Shown piece by piece: positions 7,886 through 14,753 of a DNA stretch of 14,753 bases. Position 1 is the stretch's first letter, and each line of letters begins with the position of its first letter. The stretch spans positions 1 to 14,753 of the forward strand of contig JAGBWT010000037.1 of the NCBI GenBank assembly GCA_017629615.1, written 5' to 3'. Source of the DNA: Alistipes sp. GTDB lineage: Bacteria; Bacteroidota; Bacteroidia; Bacteroidales; Rikenellaceae. The notes under the pieces are model-generated. The model did no database searches. It saw only the letters and a list, made by a program, of their open reading frames with translations, and had not been told where the DNA came from. Position numbers and translations under genes: made by a program.

Positions 7886-8616
7886 AGTGCGATAGTTAGA
7901 TGACTTGACGCAAAGGCTTTGCCTGCATCGATGCCGTAGTTGGTAATTTGGACGCGATTTGGCGAGCCATTTATTGTGACATTGTAGTTGCCTGGCGGTG
8001 GCAACAACTTGTATCGGTCGGTGGCAATAAAGCCATCTTCGTTGGCTATACCTATTATAATATAGGGGTGGCCTGTGAGTTGGGCTGCAAGAGCCATATC
8101 GCCACGCTCGATGGTTTGGCGAATGATGGTAGAGCTGACTTTGTGTGTATCGACAAGTTGCTGTTCAACCTCGGTGACGCGCAGAGTGCCACCATTGGCT
8201 AAAAGATAGGCATAGTCACCACTCTTGTTGTGTCCAAAGTGGTGGTTGTAGCCGATGACCAACTCCTCGATGCCAAGACGTCCGACAATATAATCCGAGA
8301 TAAAGACCTCGTGGGATAGACGGCTGAATGGAATGTCGAAGGGGATAACCAGCAGATAGTCGATGCCAAGACCTTCCAGAATGGCCGTTTTCTCCTCCAA
8401 TGTTGTTAGCAGACGCAGCCCCTCGTCTTGTTGGAGCGTTATGCGTGGGTGTGGCTCGAAAGTTAGCACCAGACTCTCTCCGCCAATGGCTTTGGCTCGA
8501 CTTATAACCTTGTCGATAAGCTGTCGATGCCCACAATGCAACCCGTCGTAAGAGCCGATAGTCGCTACTGCGTGCCGAAAATGCGGGGTGTTGTCGAAGC
8601 CTCTGAGAACCTGCAT
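7882..8616 (-). CDS. ribF: RibF-type FAD synthetase with degenerate riboflavin kinase domain
   Basis: The N-terminal nucleotidyltransferase domain should make FAD from FMN and ATP. It is complete: GSYDGLHCGH (21-30, the HxGH-type site), TFEPHPR (52-58), GYNHHFGHNKSGD (122-134) and VSSTIIRQTIERGD (160-173). The C-terminal riboflavin kinase part is reduced to about 64 residues (181-244) instead of roughly 120. It keeps GHPYIIIG and LPPPGNYNV, which resemble the start and an inner strand of the kinase barrel. The Gly-x-Pro-Thr-x-Asn ATP/Mg motif and the usual catalytic Glu region are missing. Total length is 244 against about 310. No frameshift is evident: the frame is intact and its stop overlaps the next start. 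It starts 6 nt after rex. FMN adenylylation is likely, riboflavin phosphorylation doubtful. Confidence 0.88.
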   Translation of the reverse strand: MQVLRGFDNTPHFRHAVATIGSYDGLHCGHRQLIDKVISRAKAIGGESLVLTFEPHPRITLQQDEGLRLLTTLEEKTAILEGLGIDYLLVIPFDIPFSRLSHEVFISDYIVGRLGIEELVIGYNHHFGHNKSGDYAYLLANGGTLRVTEVEQQLVDTHKVSSTIIRQTIERGDMALAAQLTGHPYIIIGIANEDGFIATDRYKLLPPPGNYNVTINGSPNRVQITNYGIDAGKAFASSHLTIAL

Positions 8617-8622
8617 TGTCTA

Positions 8623-9279
8623 CTACTGATTGTTATTATTGTTCTCCTCGTTGGCCTTGACGAAGTAGGCTACCTTTTCGAGTGAGGTTGTAATATCGTA
8701 GTTCTCGACAACGATGCCTTGCGGGAAGTTGAGAGGTGCCGAAGTAAAGTTCAATACACCCTTTATACCCGCATTTACGATTGGAATGACGAGTTGCGAA
8801 GCCGCTTTGGTTGGTAGCGAAACGACTACGATGCTGATGTCGTTGTTGGATACTACCTCTTCGAACTCGGACATATGGTAGCACGGAATTTCGTCGATTG
8901 TGTGGCCGACCTTCTCGGGGTCGATGTCGAACGCTGCGGTAATGCGCAATTTCAACTGTTTGCTGTTGAAGTACTTTGTGATGGCTTGACCCAGGTGGCC
9001 CATACCGATAACAGCGATATTCATATTGTTCTCGCTGTAAAGGATATTGTTGATAAAATCAATCAGGACCTTAACGTCGTATCCCTTTTTTGTATCGCTC
9101 GAAAAGCCGATGAGCATCAGGTCGCGACGAACTTGCACGGCCGTAATACCGTGAATGCCGGCGAGGACGTGTGAAAAGACGTGGGTGATACCTTGACGAT
9201 GGCACGAGAGCAGCGTACGACGGTATTCGCTCAATCGCTCGATAGTCTTTTCGGGTATGTTGGTCGGAAAGTTAGACAT
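8623..9279 (-). CDS. rex: Redox-sensing transcriptional repressor Rex
   Basis: Dimeric DNA-binding repressor that responds to the NADH/NAD+ ratio, leaving its operators when NADH is high and so derepressing fermentation and respiration genes. The N-terminal winged helix reads IPEKTIERLSEYRRTL (8-23) with the recognition region ITAVQVRRDLMLIG (45-58), then the linker KKGYDVKVLIDFI. The Rossmann domain has GMGHLG (92-97) and AFDIDPEKVG, then AGIKGVLNFTSAPLNFP and the swapped C-terminal helix SLEKVAYFV. Length 218 is typical. The protein ends in a short poly-Asn tail (five Asn). The gene sits 6 nt from its neighbours on both sides in the dnaN train. I found no TTGTGA-type Rex palindrome in the intergenic regions. 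Confidence 0.95.
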   Translation of the reverse strand: MSNFPTNIPEKTIERLSEYRRTLLSCHRQGITHVFSHVLAGIHGITAVQVRRDLMLIGFSSDTKKGYDVKVLIDFINNILYSENNMNIAVIGMGHLGQAITKYFNSKQLKLRITAAFDIDPEKVGHTIDEIPCYHMSEFEEVVSNNDISIVVVSLPTKAASQLVIPIVNAGIKGVLNFTSAPLNFPQGIVVENYDITTSLEKVAYFVKANEENNNNNQ

Positions 9280-9285
9280 CTTCTT

Positions 9286-11154
9286 CTATTCGGTTGTTAT
9301 TGTATAGTTGCTGTTGTAATTAACCCTCACCCATTCGTTGTTGCGACGAGTTGTATGGTCGGAGGTGTCGAAGTTGTATGGTGTTTGCAGAGGCGTGAAA
9401 TGCTCGCCTTGCAGACCTGTGCCAATGTTCGAATATAGCGACGAAACGAATATTATGGCTGCGTCGTAACCTCGGTATGTATATAGCGAAGGTAGCGTAT
9501 TGAAGGCTTTGGTATAACTCTTCGAGAAGTTGAGTACGCGGACATTGCTACGGTCGATATGGTAGGTCGATAACATTACAACGTTGTTGGCGAAGAATAG
9601 CGAGCGGTCGATGTTACGGTAACGATTCCAACGGCTATTGCCAAAGACTACATACGGAGCGACCTTGCACGAGCGTGCCGTAAGGGATATTCGAGCCGAT
9701 GCGAGAGCTGCCAAGATACGGTCTACCTCGATTTCGTCGGACGAGAGAATGACAAAGACGGTCGGTTCGTCGGACTCCAATAGTGGTGCCATATCGCTCG
9801 GGGTAGGCTCAACCTCCTTGCCCTCGGCGCGAGCCTTTTCGCGCTCTTCGATAATCGATTGATGTTCGTAGCGATAGAGGTGCGTAAGGTGTGGTGTTGT
9901 GCCAATAATCTTCTCGGCTTCGGTTTGGAAGTCGGAGTCGATAGTGTCGGAGGTTATAACTACTACCCTGCGACTGCCGTCGAATAGGTTGGCGATTTTG
10001 GTGTATTTGGCATCGAGTCGAGGCGACATTTGAAAGACTGCATTGCTCTCGAATTGCGACATATTGGCAAGTGGCGAGACAATCGGAATGTTGCGTTTCT
10101 CGGCGTGACGCGAAACGGGTATAACCTCGTCTTCGTAGACCGGTCCGACGATAATGTCGGCTTGCGATAGTGGCTCGCTATCGAGAATCGACGCTATTGT
10201 GGTGTGGTCGTGGCAGGTGTCGAATACATCGAGGTCTATCGAATGGTCAGCCATACGAATACTGTCGATACCCATCAGGAAACCCTGGTAGAAGTCGATA
10301 TAGTTCTGCGAGGTTGTGCCTCGTTGGGTGAAAGGTAGCATCAGGGCCACACGCGCCGTCTCGCCGGCTTTGAGCGAACGAAATACGACGCTTTGCGGCT
10401 TTGCCTCACTCTCTTTTGAGCCATCGCTGGTGCTTTGGGTTGAGTCCGATAGGATTTTAGGAACTTTGATGATTGCTCCTCGGCAAATCTCGTTGCTGCT
10501 CTTCATTTGGTTGAGCGCCAAGAGTTGCTCGACAGTTGTGCCAAATCGCGAAGCGATATTTTCGGCATTCTCGCCTTTGTGTACGACGTGGAAGCTGTAA
10601 TCGTTGTCGGTTACGCTGTTCATCGCTGCACTCTGCTCTGCGACCTCGGTCTGTGCCTCCTGCTCGGAGGTTTGGCCGATTTCGCTACGACGGATATAGA
10701 GTTTGGTGCCTACGGCCAAGTGTGCAGGGTCGACGTTGTTGTCTTCGATGAGCGTGTTGAGCGATATCTCATAGCGACGCGATATGCCAAAGAGAGTCTC
10801 TCCACGCTTTACGGTGTGGGTCTGGAACTGCTTTTTAGGCTTCTTGACCTTCTTTTGATTCTGCTTTGCGAGCGGAATTTTCAACGCCTGGCCCGCTTTG
10901 AGACCATCGACAAGCGATGGGTTGATGCGGGTAATCTCGTCGATAGATATACCGAAACGCTTGGATAGCGAGTAGAGCGTGTCGCCCTTCGCTACGTTAT
11001 AGATATTGTATTTTACGCCGTCGATATAGACAATCTGCATATTGCCCTCCTTGTTGTCGGCCAAAGCGGTTGCAGAGGTCGAGAGTGTCAGGGTGGCAAC
11101 AGCCGCACCAATGAGAAGTCGATTGAGTGAGGCGAGTTTGAGTTTTGTCAGCAC
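9286..11154 (-). CDS. Exported triple-LysM protein fused to a periplasmic-binding-protein-like domain
   Basis: Likely a periplasmic, peptidoglycan-bound protein of 622 residues. A signal peptide (1-32, ending ATALAD) is followed by three LysM repeats at about 50-94 (YNVAKGDTLYSLSKRFGIS), 111-155 (HTVKRGETLFGISRRYEIS) and 187-233 (a weaker copy). A Lys-rich linker (97-109) separates the first two. From about 267 (ARVALMLPF) to about 600 the chain resembles the type-1 periplasmic-binding fold (Leu/Ile/Val-receptor-like), with DIIVGPVYEDEV, NIPIVSPLAN and TYRGYDAA. The start is a GTG sharing one base with the upstream TAG stop. I chose it because the signal peptide begins there and no in-frame ATG exists upstream before a stop. 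LpoA-like regulation of wall enzymes or ligand sensing are possible roles; neither is shown. Confidence 0.85.
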   Translation of the reverse strand: MLTKLKLASLNRLLIGAAVATLTLSTSATALADNKEGNMQIVYIDGVKYNIYNVAKGDTLYSLSKRFGISIDEITRINPSLVDGLKAGQALKIPLAKQNQKKVKKPKKQFQTHTVKRGETLFGISRRYEISLNTLIEDNNVDPAHLAVGTKLYIRRSEIGQTSEQEAQTEVAEQSAAMNSVTDNDYSFHVVHKGENAENIASRFGTTVEQLLALNQMKSSNEICRGAIIKVPKILSDSTQSTSDGSKESEAKPQSVVFRSLKAGETARVALMLPFTQRGTTSQNYIDFYQGFLMGIDSIRMADHSIDLDVFDTCHDHTTIASILDSEPLSQADIIVGPVYEDEVIPVSRHAEKRNIPIVSPLANMSQFESNAVFQMSPRLDAKYTKIANLFDGSRRVVVITSDTIDSDFQTEAEKIIGTTPHLTHLYRYEHQSIIEEREKARAEGKEVEPTPSDMAPLLESDEPTVFVILSSDEIEVDRILAALASARISLTARSCKVAPYVVFGNSRWNRYRNIDRSLFFANNVVMLSTYHIDRSNVRVLNFSKSYTKAFNTLPSLYTYRGYDAAIIFVSSLYSNIGTGLQGEHFTPLQTPYNFDTSDHTTRRNNEWVRVNYNSNYTITTE

Positions 11155-11930
11155 TATTTGGTTCTTAATTTGATTTCCGTAAATATCTTTTTGGTGTATT
11201 GAGGAAAATCACCCTTCATAAGCCAATCGTAGTAACTTGGGTCGATTGTGGTAAATACTTTGGCCACGCTTTGACCCTTGTATTTGCCGAAATTGAATAT
11301 CTCTACCCCATTCTCATCGAAGCCTATGCGACCTGCGAAGTCGGCCGTTTTGCCACGCGACGAGAACTCCGAAAGGTAGTCGATGTTGTTCTCCAAGTCG
11401 GAATATGTGTCGAGTTGGGCCTTCAAGACCTCGTATGTTGCCATTGTGTCGGCATCGGCACTATGTGCTGCCTCCAACTCCTTACCGCAGTAGAAACGAT
11501 AGGCCGCAACGAGTGTGCGCTCCTCCTTTTTGTGGAAGATGTTCTGTACATCGACATATCGTGCGCGACGGAAGAAATCGACATCGACACCGACGCGCAA
11601 AAACTCCTCGGCCAACAATGGAAGGTCGAAACGGTTGGAGTTGAACCCACAGAAGTCGCAACCTTCGATATAGGCTTTGAGCGATTTGGCAATTTGGCGG
11701 AATGTTGGACAGTCGCGAACGTCGTCGTCGGTGATGTGGTGAATGTCCGAGGCCTCCTTCGGGATAGGCATCTCCGGGTTGATGCGCTTTGTCTTTGCGC
11801 TACCCCCGTCGATGCCTCCGTTCGGCATCACCTTTACGACCGAAATCTCGACGATTCTATCGCGTGAAATATCGGTGCCGGTAGTCTCCAAATCAAAGAA
11901 GACTATCGGCTTGGTGAGATTCAATTCCAT
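11154..11930 (-). CDS. DEDDh 3'-5' exonuclease (DnaQ-like) with C-terminal DUF3820-like domain
   Basis: Probable single-strand 3'-5' exonuclease of 258 residues. All DEDDh residues are visible: D13 and E15 in FFDLETTG, D102 in GFNSNRFDLPLLAEEF, and H156 and D161 in AAHSADADTMATYEVL. After the nuclease core (to about 180) there is a short linker, then INFGKYKG-like sequence (IFNFGKYKGQSVAKVF, 211-226) and DPSYYDWLMKGDFP (230-243), which resembles the small DUF3820 domain. The gene follows dnaN by 6 nt and its stop overlaps the next start by one base. Location next to the clamp gene suggests a role in proofreading or repair, but I see no clear clamp-binding peptide. It may be the epsilon-like proofreader or an accessory nuclease; I do not assign dnaQ. 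Confidence 0.9.
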   Translation of the reverse strand: MELNLTKPIVFFDLETTGTDISRDRIVEISVVKVMPNGGIDGGSAKTKRINPEMPIPKEASDIHHITDDDVRDCPTFRQIAKSLKAYIEGCDFCGFNSNRFDLPLLAEEFLRVGVDVDFFRRARYVDVQNIFHKKEERTLVAAYRFYCGKELEAAHSADADTMATYEVLKAQLDTYSDLENNIDYLSEFSSRGKTADFAGRIGFDENGVEIFNFGKYKGQSVAKVFTTIDPSYYDWLMKGDFPQYTKKIFTEIKLRTK

Positions 11931-11936
11931 CGATGA

Positions 11937-13061
11937 TTACATATTAATCACCATAGGCATCTGCAACATCAGCGTATCGCCGCTCTGTGGCTCGTCGCTT
12001 ACAGGCTTGAATACGCCTGGGCGAGTAGAGTCGGAGTATTCGACGGCAACGGTCGGAGTCTCAATGTTCGAGAGAATCTCGACAAGCAGAGTCGATTTGA
12101 AGCCGATAGTGATAGGCTGACCCTCGTAGCTGCAATTTATCGACTCGTTTGCCGAAGCCGAGAAGTTGGTATCCTGTGCAGCCAGCGACATCTTGTTGTT
12201 GGCGATGTTCAAAATCACGAGGTTAGTCGACGAGTTGGCACATACGGCAACACGCTTCAAGCCATTGAGGAACTCGATGCGGTCGATGAGCATCTTGTTA
12301 GGGCTGTTGGTTGGAATAACCTTCTCGTATGGAGGATAGTTGCCCTCGATGAGGTGGCAGACGAGAGTATAGTTTTTGAGTGTAAAGATTGCATTGTTCT
12401 TGTCGAAGCTCAACTTTACATCCTCCTCCTCGCGCAGCAACAGACCTTTGAGCAAGTTGGCAGGCTTCTTTGGAAGGATAAACGAGGCCTTGATTTCGCC
12501 CTTGCAGCCGGTCGTATATTTTACGAGCTTATGCGAGTCGGAAGCAACGTATGTAATCTTGTCGTTGTCGATGTTGAAGAAGATACCCTTCATCATTGGT
12601 TTCAAATCGTCGTCGGTAGTTGCGAAGATTGTCTTGTTGATACCATTGATGAGTGTATCAACCTCCATTGTGGTATCGGTGCGCTCTGCATCGAGGGCTG
12701 GGATTGCAGGATAGCTGATAGGATTTACGCCCGGAATCGACGAGCCTCCGCTATGCCACGAAATCTTAATCTCCCAAGTCTCCGGATTAACGTCCAATAC
12801 GAGCGGCATCTCCGAACACTCCTTCAATACGTCGAGCATAAACTTCGAAGGGGCTGCAACAACACCCTCGCGCTCTACATTATCGACTTTGAGTGTGCCG
12901 ACAAGGGCGGTTTCGAGGTCGAACGTGGTGACGCGAAGCTCGTTATTCTTCAACTCCATATGGAAGTGGTCGAGAATTGGGAGCGTGCATTTGTTGTTGA
13001 TTACCTTGCCGGTCGTGGTGAGGAGCGACAAGAGAGCCGAACTTGATACTGTAAATTTCAT
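11937..13061 (-). CDS. dnaN: DNA polymerase III beta subunit (sliding clamp)
   Basis: Ring-shaped homodimer that encircles DNA and tethers DnaE and repair enzymes. The 374-residue length and the three-domain pattern fit the family. It begins MKFTVSSSALLSLLTTTGKV with KCTLPILDHFHMEL, and has AAPSKFMLDVLKE at the end of domain 1 and FATTDDDLKPMMKGIFF plus ASDSHKLVKY in domain 2. Domain 3 carries EGNYPPYEKVIP, then ITIGFKSTLLVEIL, and it ends LMLQMPMVINM, the C-terminal segment near the peptide-binding pocket. The ATG is preceded by an A/C-rich leader without a Shine-Dalgarno sequence. It heads the tight run of seven genes, with the exonuclease 6 nt downstream. dnaA is not adjacent, unlike the classical origin-proximal arrangement. 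Confidence 0.97.
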   Translation of the reverse strand: MKFTVSSSALLSLLTTTGKVINNKCTLPILDHFHMELKNNELRVTTFDLETALVGTLKVDNVEREGVVAAPSKFMLDVLKECSEMPLVLDVNPETWEIKISWHSGGSSIPGVNPISYPAIPALDAERTDTTMEVDTLINGINKTIFATTDDDLKPMMKGIFFNIDNDKITYVASDSHKLVKYTTGCKGEIKASFILPKKPANLLKGLLLREEEDVKLSFDKNNAIFTLKNYTLVCHLIEGNYPPYEKVIPTNSPNKMLIDRIEFLNGLKRVAVCANSSTNLVILNIANNKMSLAAQDTNFSASANESINCSYEGQPITIGFKSTLLVEILSNIETPTVAVEYSDSTRPGVFKPVSDEPQSGDTLMLQMPMVINM

Positions 13062-13115
13062 AGTCTTTTTCTGTTTATTGTTTGTTATTGTATTCTTGTT
13101 TGATGTTTGTCTTGT
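13062..13115 (-). promoter_or_regulatory. A/C-rich leader upstream of dnaN
   Basis: 54 nt between the nucleoside phosphorylase stop and dnaN. On the minus strand it is almost free of G and carries several repeats of a CAAACA/AACAA type. It looks like the unstructured A-rich translation-initiation leader common in Bacteroidota. There is no terminator hairpin here, so read-through from the phosphorylase gene is possible. I could not pick out a certain promoter box. Confidence 0.4.
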
Positions 13116-14000
13116 TTAGAGCGTTGCGAGGCGGTCGAGCGCGTTCGCAATCATATTCTTTACAAAAGGTTTGTAGTCGGTGCAAGCATCGAGAGCGACG
13201 CGCTGTGCGATGATGGTGCATATCGTTGCGGCGCGGTGGCCCATCAATGCCGACAATCCGGCCAAAGCCGAACCCTCCATCTCGAAGTTGGTTATACGGC
13301 GACCATCGAACTCAAAACTCTCAATTTTGGCATTAAGGTTGGGGTCTTGCGGTTGCAGGCGTACCCAACGGCCTTGTGGAGCATAAAAACCGGGAGCCGA
13401 GATTGTGATACCTTCACGCGTGGAGTCCTTAAAGAGCTCGAAGAGCGAAGCGTCGGCATCAATAAAGTATGGTTTTGGAAGCAACGCGTTCCAGTCGGTA
13501 TGTTTCATAAATGCTTGCTCAATCGGGAGGTCACATACCTCGTTGCGGTTGGCGTAGTAGTTGAGCAGACCGTCAAAGCCGACCGAAGTGCGCGAGAATA
13601 CGGCCTCGCCTACTTTGATGTCGGGCTGCAATGCGCCTGATGTGCCGAGGCGTACAAGGGTCAGCTGGCGGAATTGCTCCTTTACCTGGCGGGTAGCGAA
13701 GTCGATATTTGCCAAAGCGTCCAATTCGGTGACGCAAATGTCGATATTGTCGGTGCCGATACCTGTCGAGAGGACGGTCATACGCTTGCCCTTATAGGTG
13801 CCCGTTATGGTGTTAAACTCACGACTCGATACCTCGCACTCTTTCGACTCGAAAAACGATGCGACCAATGCAACTCGACCAGGGTCTCCGACGAGGATTA
13901 CGATGTCGGCAAGTTGCTCGGGTTTGAGGTGAAGATGGAATATCGAACCGTCTTCATTTATTATGAGTTCTGATGCTGGAATGACACGTTTGTTGTTCAT
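13116..14000 (-). CDS. Nucleoside phosphorylase (uridine phosphorylase-like, PNP/UDP family)
   Basis: Cytoplasmic enzyme expected to cleave nucleosides with phosphate to a free base plus ribose 1-phosphate for salvage. The PNP_UDP_1 pattern is visible: VGDPGRVALV (37-46, phosphate site), STGIGTDNIDI (78-88), VRLGTSGALQ (116-125), and NFEMEGSAL (238-246) with the ribose-binding Met-Glu pair. I take the ATG at 14000 (294 residues), since MNNKRVIPASELIINEDGSI matches how family members start. An in-frame ATG at 14030 would add ten residues with no family character. It lies 54 nt upstream of dnaN on the same strand and is divergent from glmM. Uridine is the likeliest substrate, but the family also has purine members. 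Confidence 0.88.
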   Translation of the reverse strand: MNNKRVIPASELIINEDGSIFHLHLKPEQLADIVILVGDPGRVALVASFFESKECEVSSREFNTITGTYKGKRMTVLSTGIGTDNIDICVTELDALANIDFATRQVKEQFRQLTLVRLGTSGALQPDIKVGEAVFSRTSVGFDGLLNYYANRNEVCDLPIEQAFMKHTDWNALLPKPYFIDADASLFELFKDSTREGITISAPGFYAPQGRWVRLQPQDPNLNAKIESFEFDGRRITNFEMEGSALAGLSALMGHRAATICTIIAQRVALDACTDYKPFVKNMIANALDRLATL

Positions 14001-14106
14001 AGTTTTTGGTATTTGTTGGATAATTGGCATAAAAGTAATATATTTACATCGTATTTCAAAAATTTTGCAAAACTTTTTTATTAAAAATAAAAAACTAACC
14101 AGATTT
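14001..14106. promoter_or_regulatory. Divergent promoter region between the nucleoside phosphorylase gene and glmM
   Basis: 106 nt, strongly AT-rich, separating two divergently transcribed genes, so it must hold the promoters of both unless transcripts start elsewhere. It includes A/T tracts at about 14055-14095 and a short CAAAAATTTTG palindrome-like segment. Exact promoter boxes of the TTTG/TAnnTTTG type could not be assigned. If the upstream ATG at 14030 is used, the gap shrinks to 76 nt. Confidence 0.5.
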
Positions 14107-14753
14107 ATGACTTTAATTAAATCAATTTCGGGTATTCGAGGTACAATCGGTGGTGAAATCGGAGATAATTTGACACCAATCGATATTGTTAAATTTACGG
14201 TGGCCTACGCTCGCTTTATGAGCGAAAAACATTGTGGCAAACGATTGACTATTGTCGTTGGTCGCGATGCTCGTATTTCGGGTGGAATGGTCGAATCGCT
14301 TATCGAGGGAACGCTGCTCGGTTGTGGCGTCGATGTGATAAATGTTGGACTTTGCACAACGCCTGGTACAGAGATGGCCGTTATAACTCACAAGGCTGAT
14401 GGTGGTATTATCATTACCGCATCGCATAATCCAAAGCAGTGGAATGCGCTGAAACTGCTGAACGAAAAGGGTGAGTTTTTGAACGACTCGGAGGGTAAAA
14501 AGGTGTTGGAGTTGGCCGAAGACTCGGACTTTGATTTTGCTGATGTGGATAACCTCGGTCGCGTAGTTCTGCGCGAGGATTTCAACGAGGTGCATATCAA
14601 TCAGGTACTTGCGTTGCCGTTGGTTGATATCGAGGCTGTTCGTGCGCGGAAGTTTAAGGTTGTGGTTGATGCTGTCAATTCGATTGGAGGCGTCGTTATT
14701 CCTGCGCTTTTGGAGCGTCTCGGTTGCGAGGTTGTGAAGTTGAATTGTGAGCC
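14107..14753 (+). CDS. glmM: Phosphoglucosamine mutase, 3'-truncated by the window edge
   Basis: Converts glucosamine 6-phosphate to glucosamine 1-phosphate, on the way to UDP-GlcNAc for peptidoglycan and LPS. 215 complete codons are present of roughly 460 expected; the frame is open at the right edge. The ATG at 14107 begins MTLIKSISGIRGTIGGEIGD, the usual start in Bacteroidota members. The catalytic phosphoserine loop IIITASHNPKQWNALK is at 101-116, with S106 the expected phosphorylated residue. VVGRDARISG (50-59) precedes it. The metal-binding DxDxDR loop and the sugar-specificity domain are outside the window, so a phosphomannomutase or phosphoglucomutase of the same superfamily cannot be fully excluded. 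Confidence 0.9.
   Translation, partial: MTLIKSISGIRGTIGGEIGDNLTPIDIVKFTVAYARFMSEKHCGKRLTIVVGRDARISGGMVESLIEGTLLGCGVDVINVGLCTTPGTEMAVITHKADGGIIITASHNPKQWNALKLLNEKGEFLNDSEGKKVLELAEDSDFDFADVDNLGRVVLREDFNEVHINQVLALPLVDIEAVRARKFKVVVDAVNSIGGVVIPALLERLGCEVVKLNCE

Noticed and set aside
11199..11867. A 222-codon plus-strand frame opposite the exonuclease
   Set aside because: The minus-strand protein has all five DEDDh residues; the plus-strand translation is a shadow without motifs.
12354..13046. A 230-codon plus-strand frame opposite dnaN
   Set aside because: dnaN is complete and conserved on the other strand; no ribosome site or family pattern supports this frame.
14001..14030. Upstream ATG at 14030 as the start of the nucleoside phosphorylase
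   Set aside because: The ten extra residues do not resemble the family, whereas the ATG at 14000 gives the usual N-terminus; kept only as an alternative.
14001..14106. Possible Rex operator or DnaA boxes near the AT-rich divergent region
   Set aside because: No TTGTGA/TCACAA palindrome and no TTATCCACA-like box was found; AT-richness alone does not support either.
14122..14595. A 157-codon minus-strand frame at the right end
   Set aside because: It is antisense to the start of glmM, whose TASHNP loop and N-terminus are unmistakable.

Overview
The window looks like a chromosomal housekeeping segment of a member of the Bacteroidales (phylum Bacteroidota). I infer this from the sequence of the proteins: HtpG, the nucleoside phosphorylase, the GlmM N-terminus and DnaE all read like Bacteroides/Alistipes-type family members. 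It also fits that start codons mostly have A-rich leaders and no clear Shine-Dalgarno sequence. The base composition and gene repertoire would suit a Rikenellaceae/Alistipes-like organism, but the genus is only a guess. I see no mobile element, CRISPR array, rRNA or tRNA.

Layout. (1) Positions 1-2582, plus strand: the 3' two-thirds of dnaE (replicative DNA polymerase III alpha subunit, open at the left edge), then trxA (thioredoxin), closed by a strong hairpin terminator at 2604-2640. (2) Positions 2658-4465, minus strand: a membrane acyltransferase-3 gene followed 5 nt later by an exported M15 zinc peptidase, a probable two-gene envelope operon. (3) Positions 4498-6631, minus strand: htpG (Hsp90) with its own perfect 14-bp terminator. 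(4) Positions 6817-13061, minus strand: seven very tightly packed genes, with gaps of at most 6 nt or overlaps of 1-4 nt. In transcription order they are dnaN (beta clamp), a DEDDh exonuclease with an extra C-terminal domain, a protein with three LysM repeats fused to a periplasmic-binding-protein-like domain, rex (NADH-sensing repressor), ribF (FAD synthetase with a degraded riboflavin kinase half), a hotdog thioesterase and a YhhN-type membrane protein. A nucleoside phosphorylase gene (13116-14000) lies 54 nt upstream of dnaN and may be the first gene of the same unit. (5) From 14107, plus strand: the 5' part of glmM (phosphoglucosamine mutase), divergent from the nucleoside phosphorylase and cut by the right edge.

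How they fit together. Replication proteins (DnaE with a recognisable clamp-binding peptide, the beta clamp itself, a proofreading-like exonuclease) sit with redox and flavin functions (thioredoxin, Rex, RibF) and envelope functions (LysM/PBP protein, M15 peptidase, acyltransferase, lysoplasmalogenase-like protein, GlmM). No obviously new defence or mobile system is present. The points most worth a second look are the RibF that lacks its kinase motif, the LysM/PBP-fold fusion, and the cotranscription of clamp, exonuclease and Rex.
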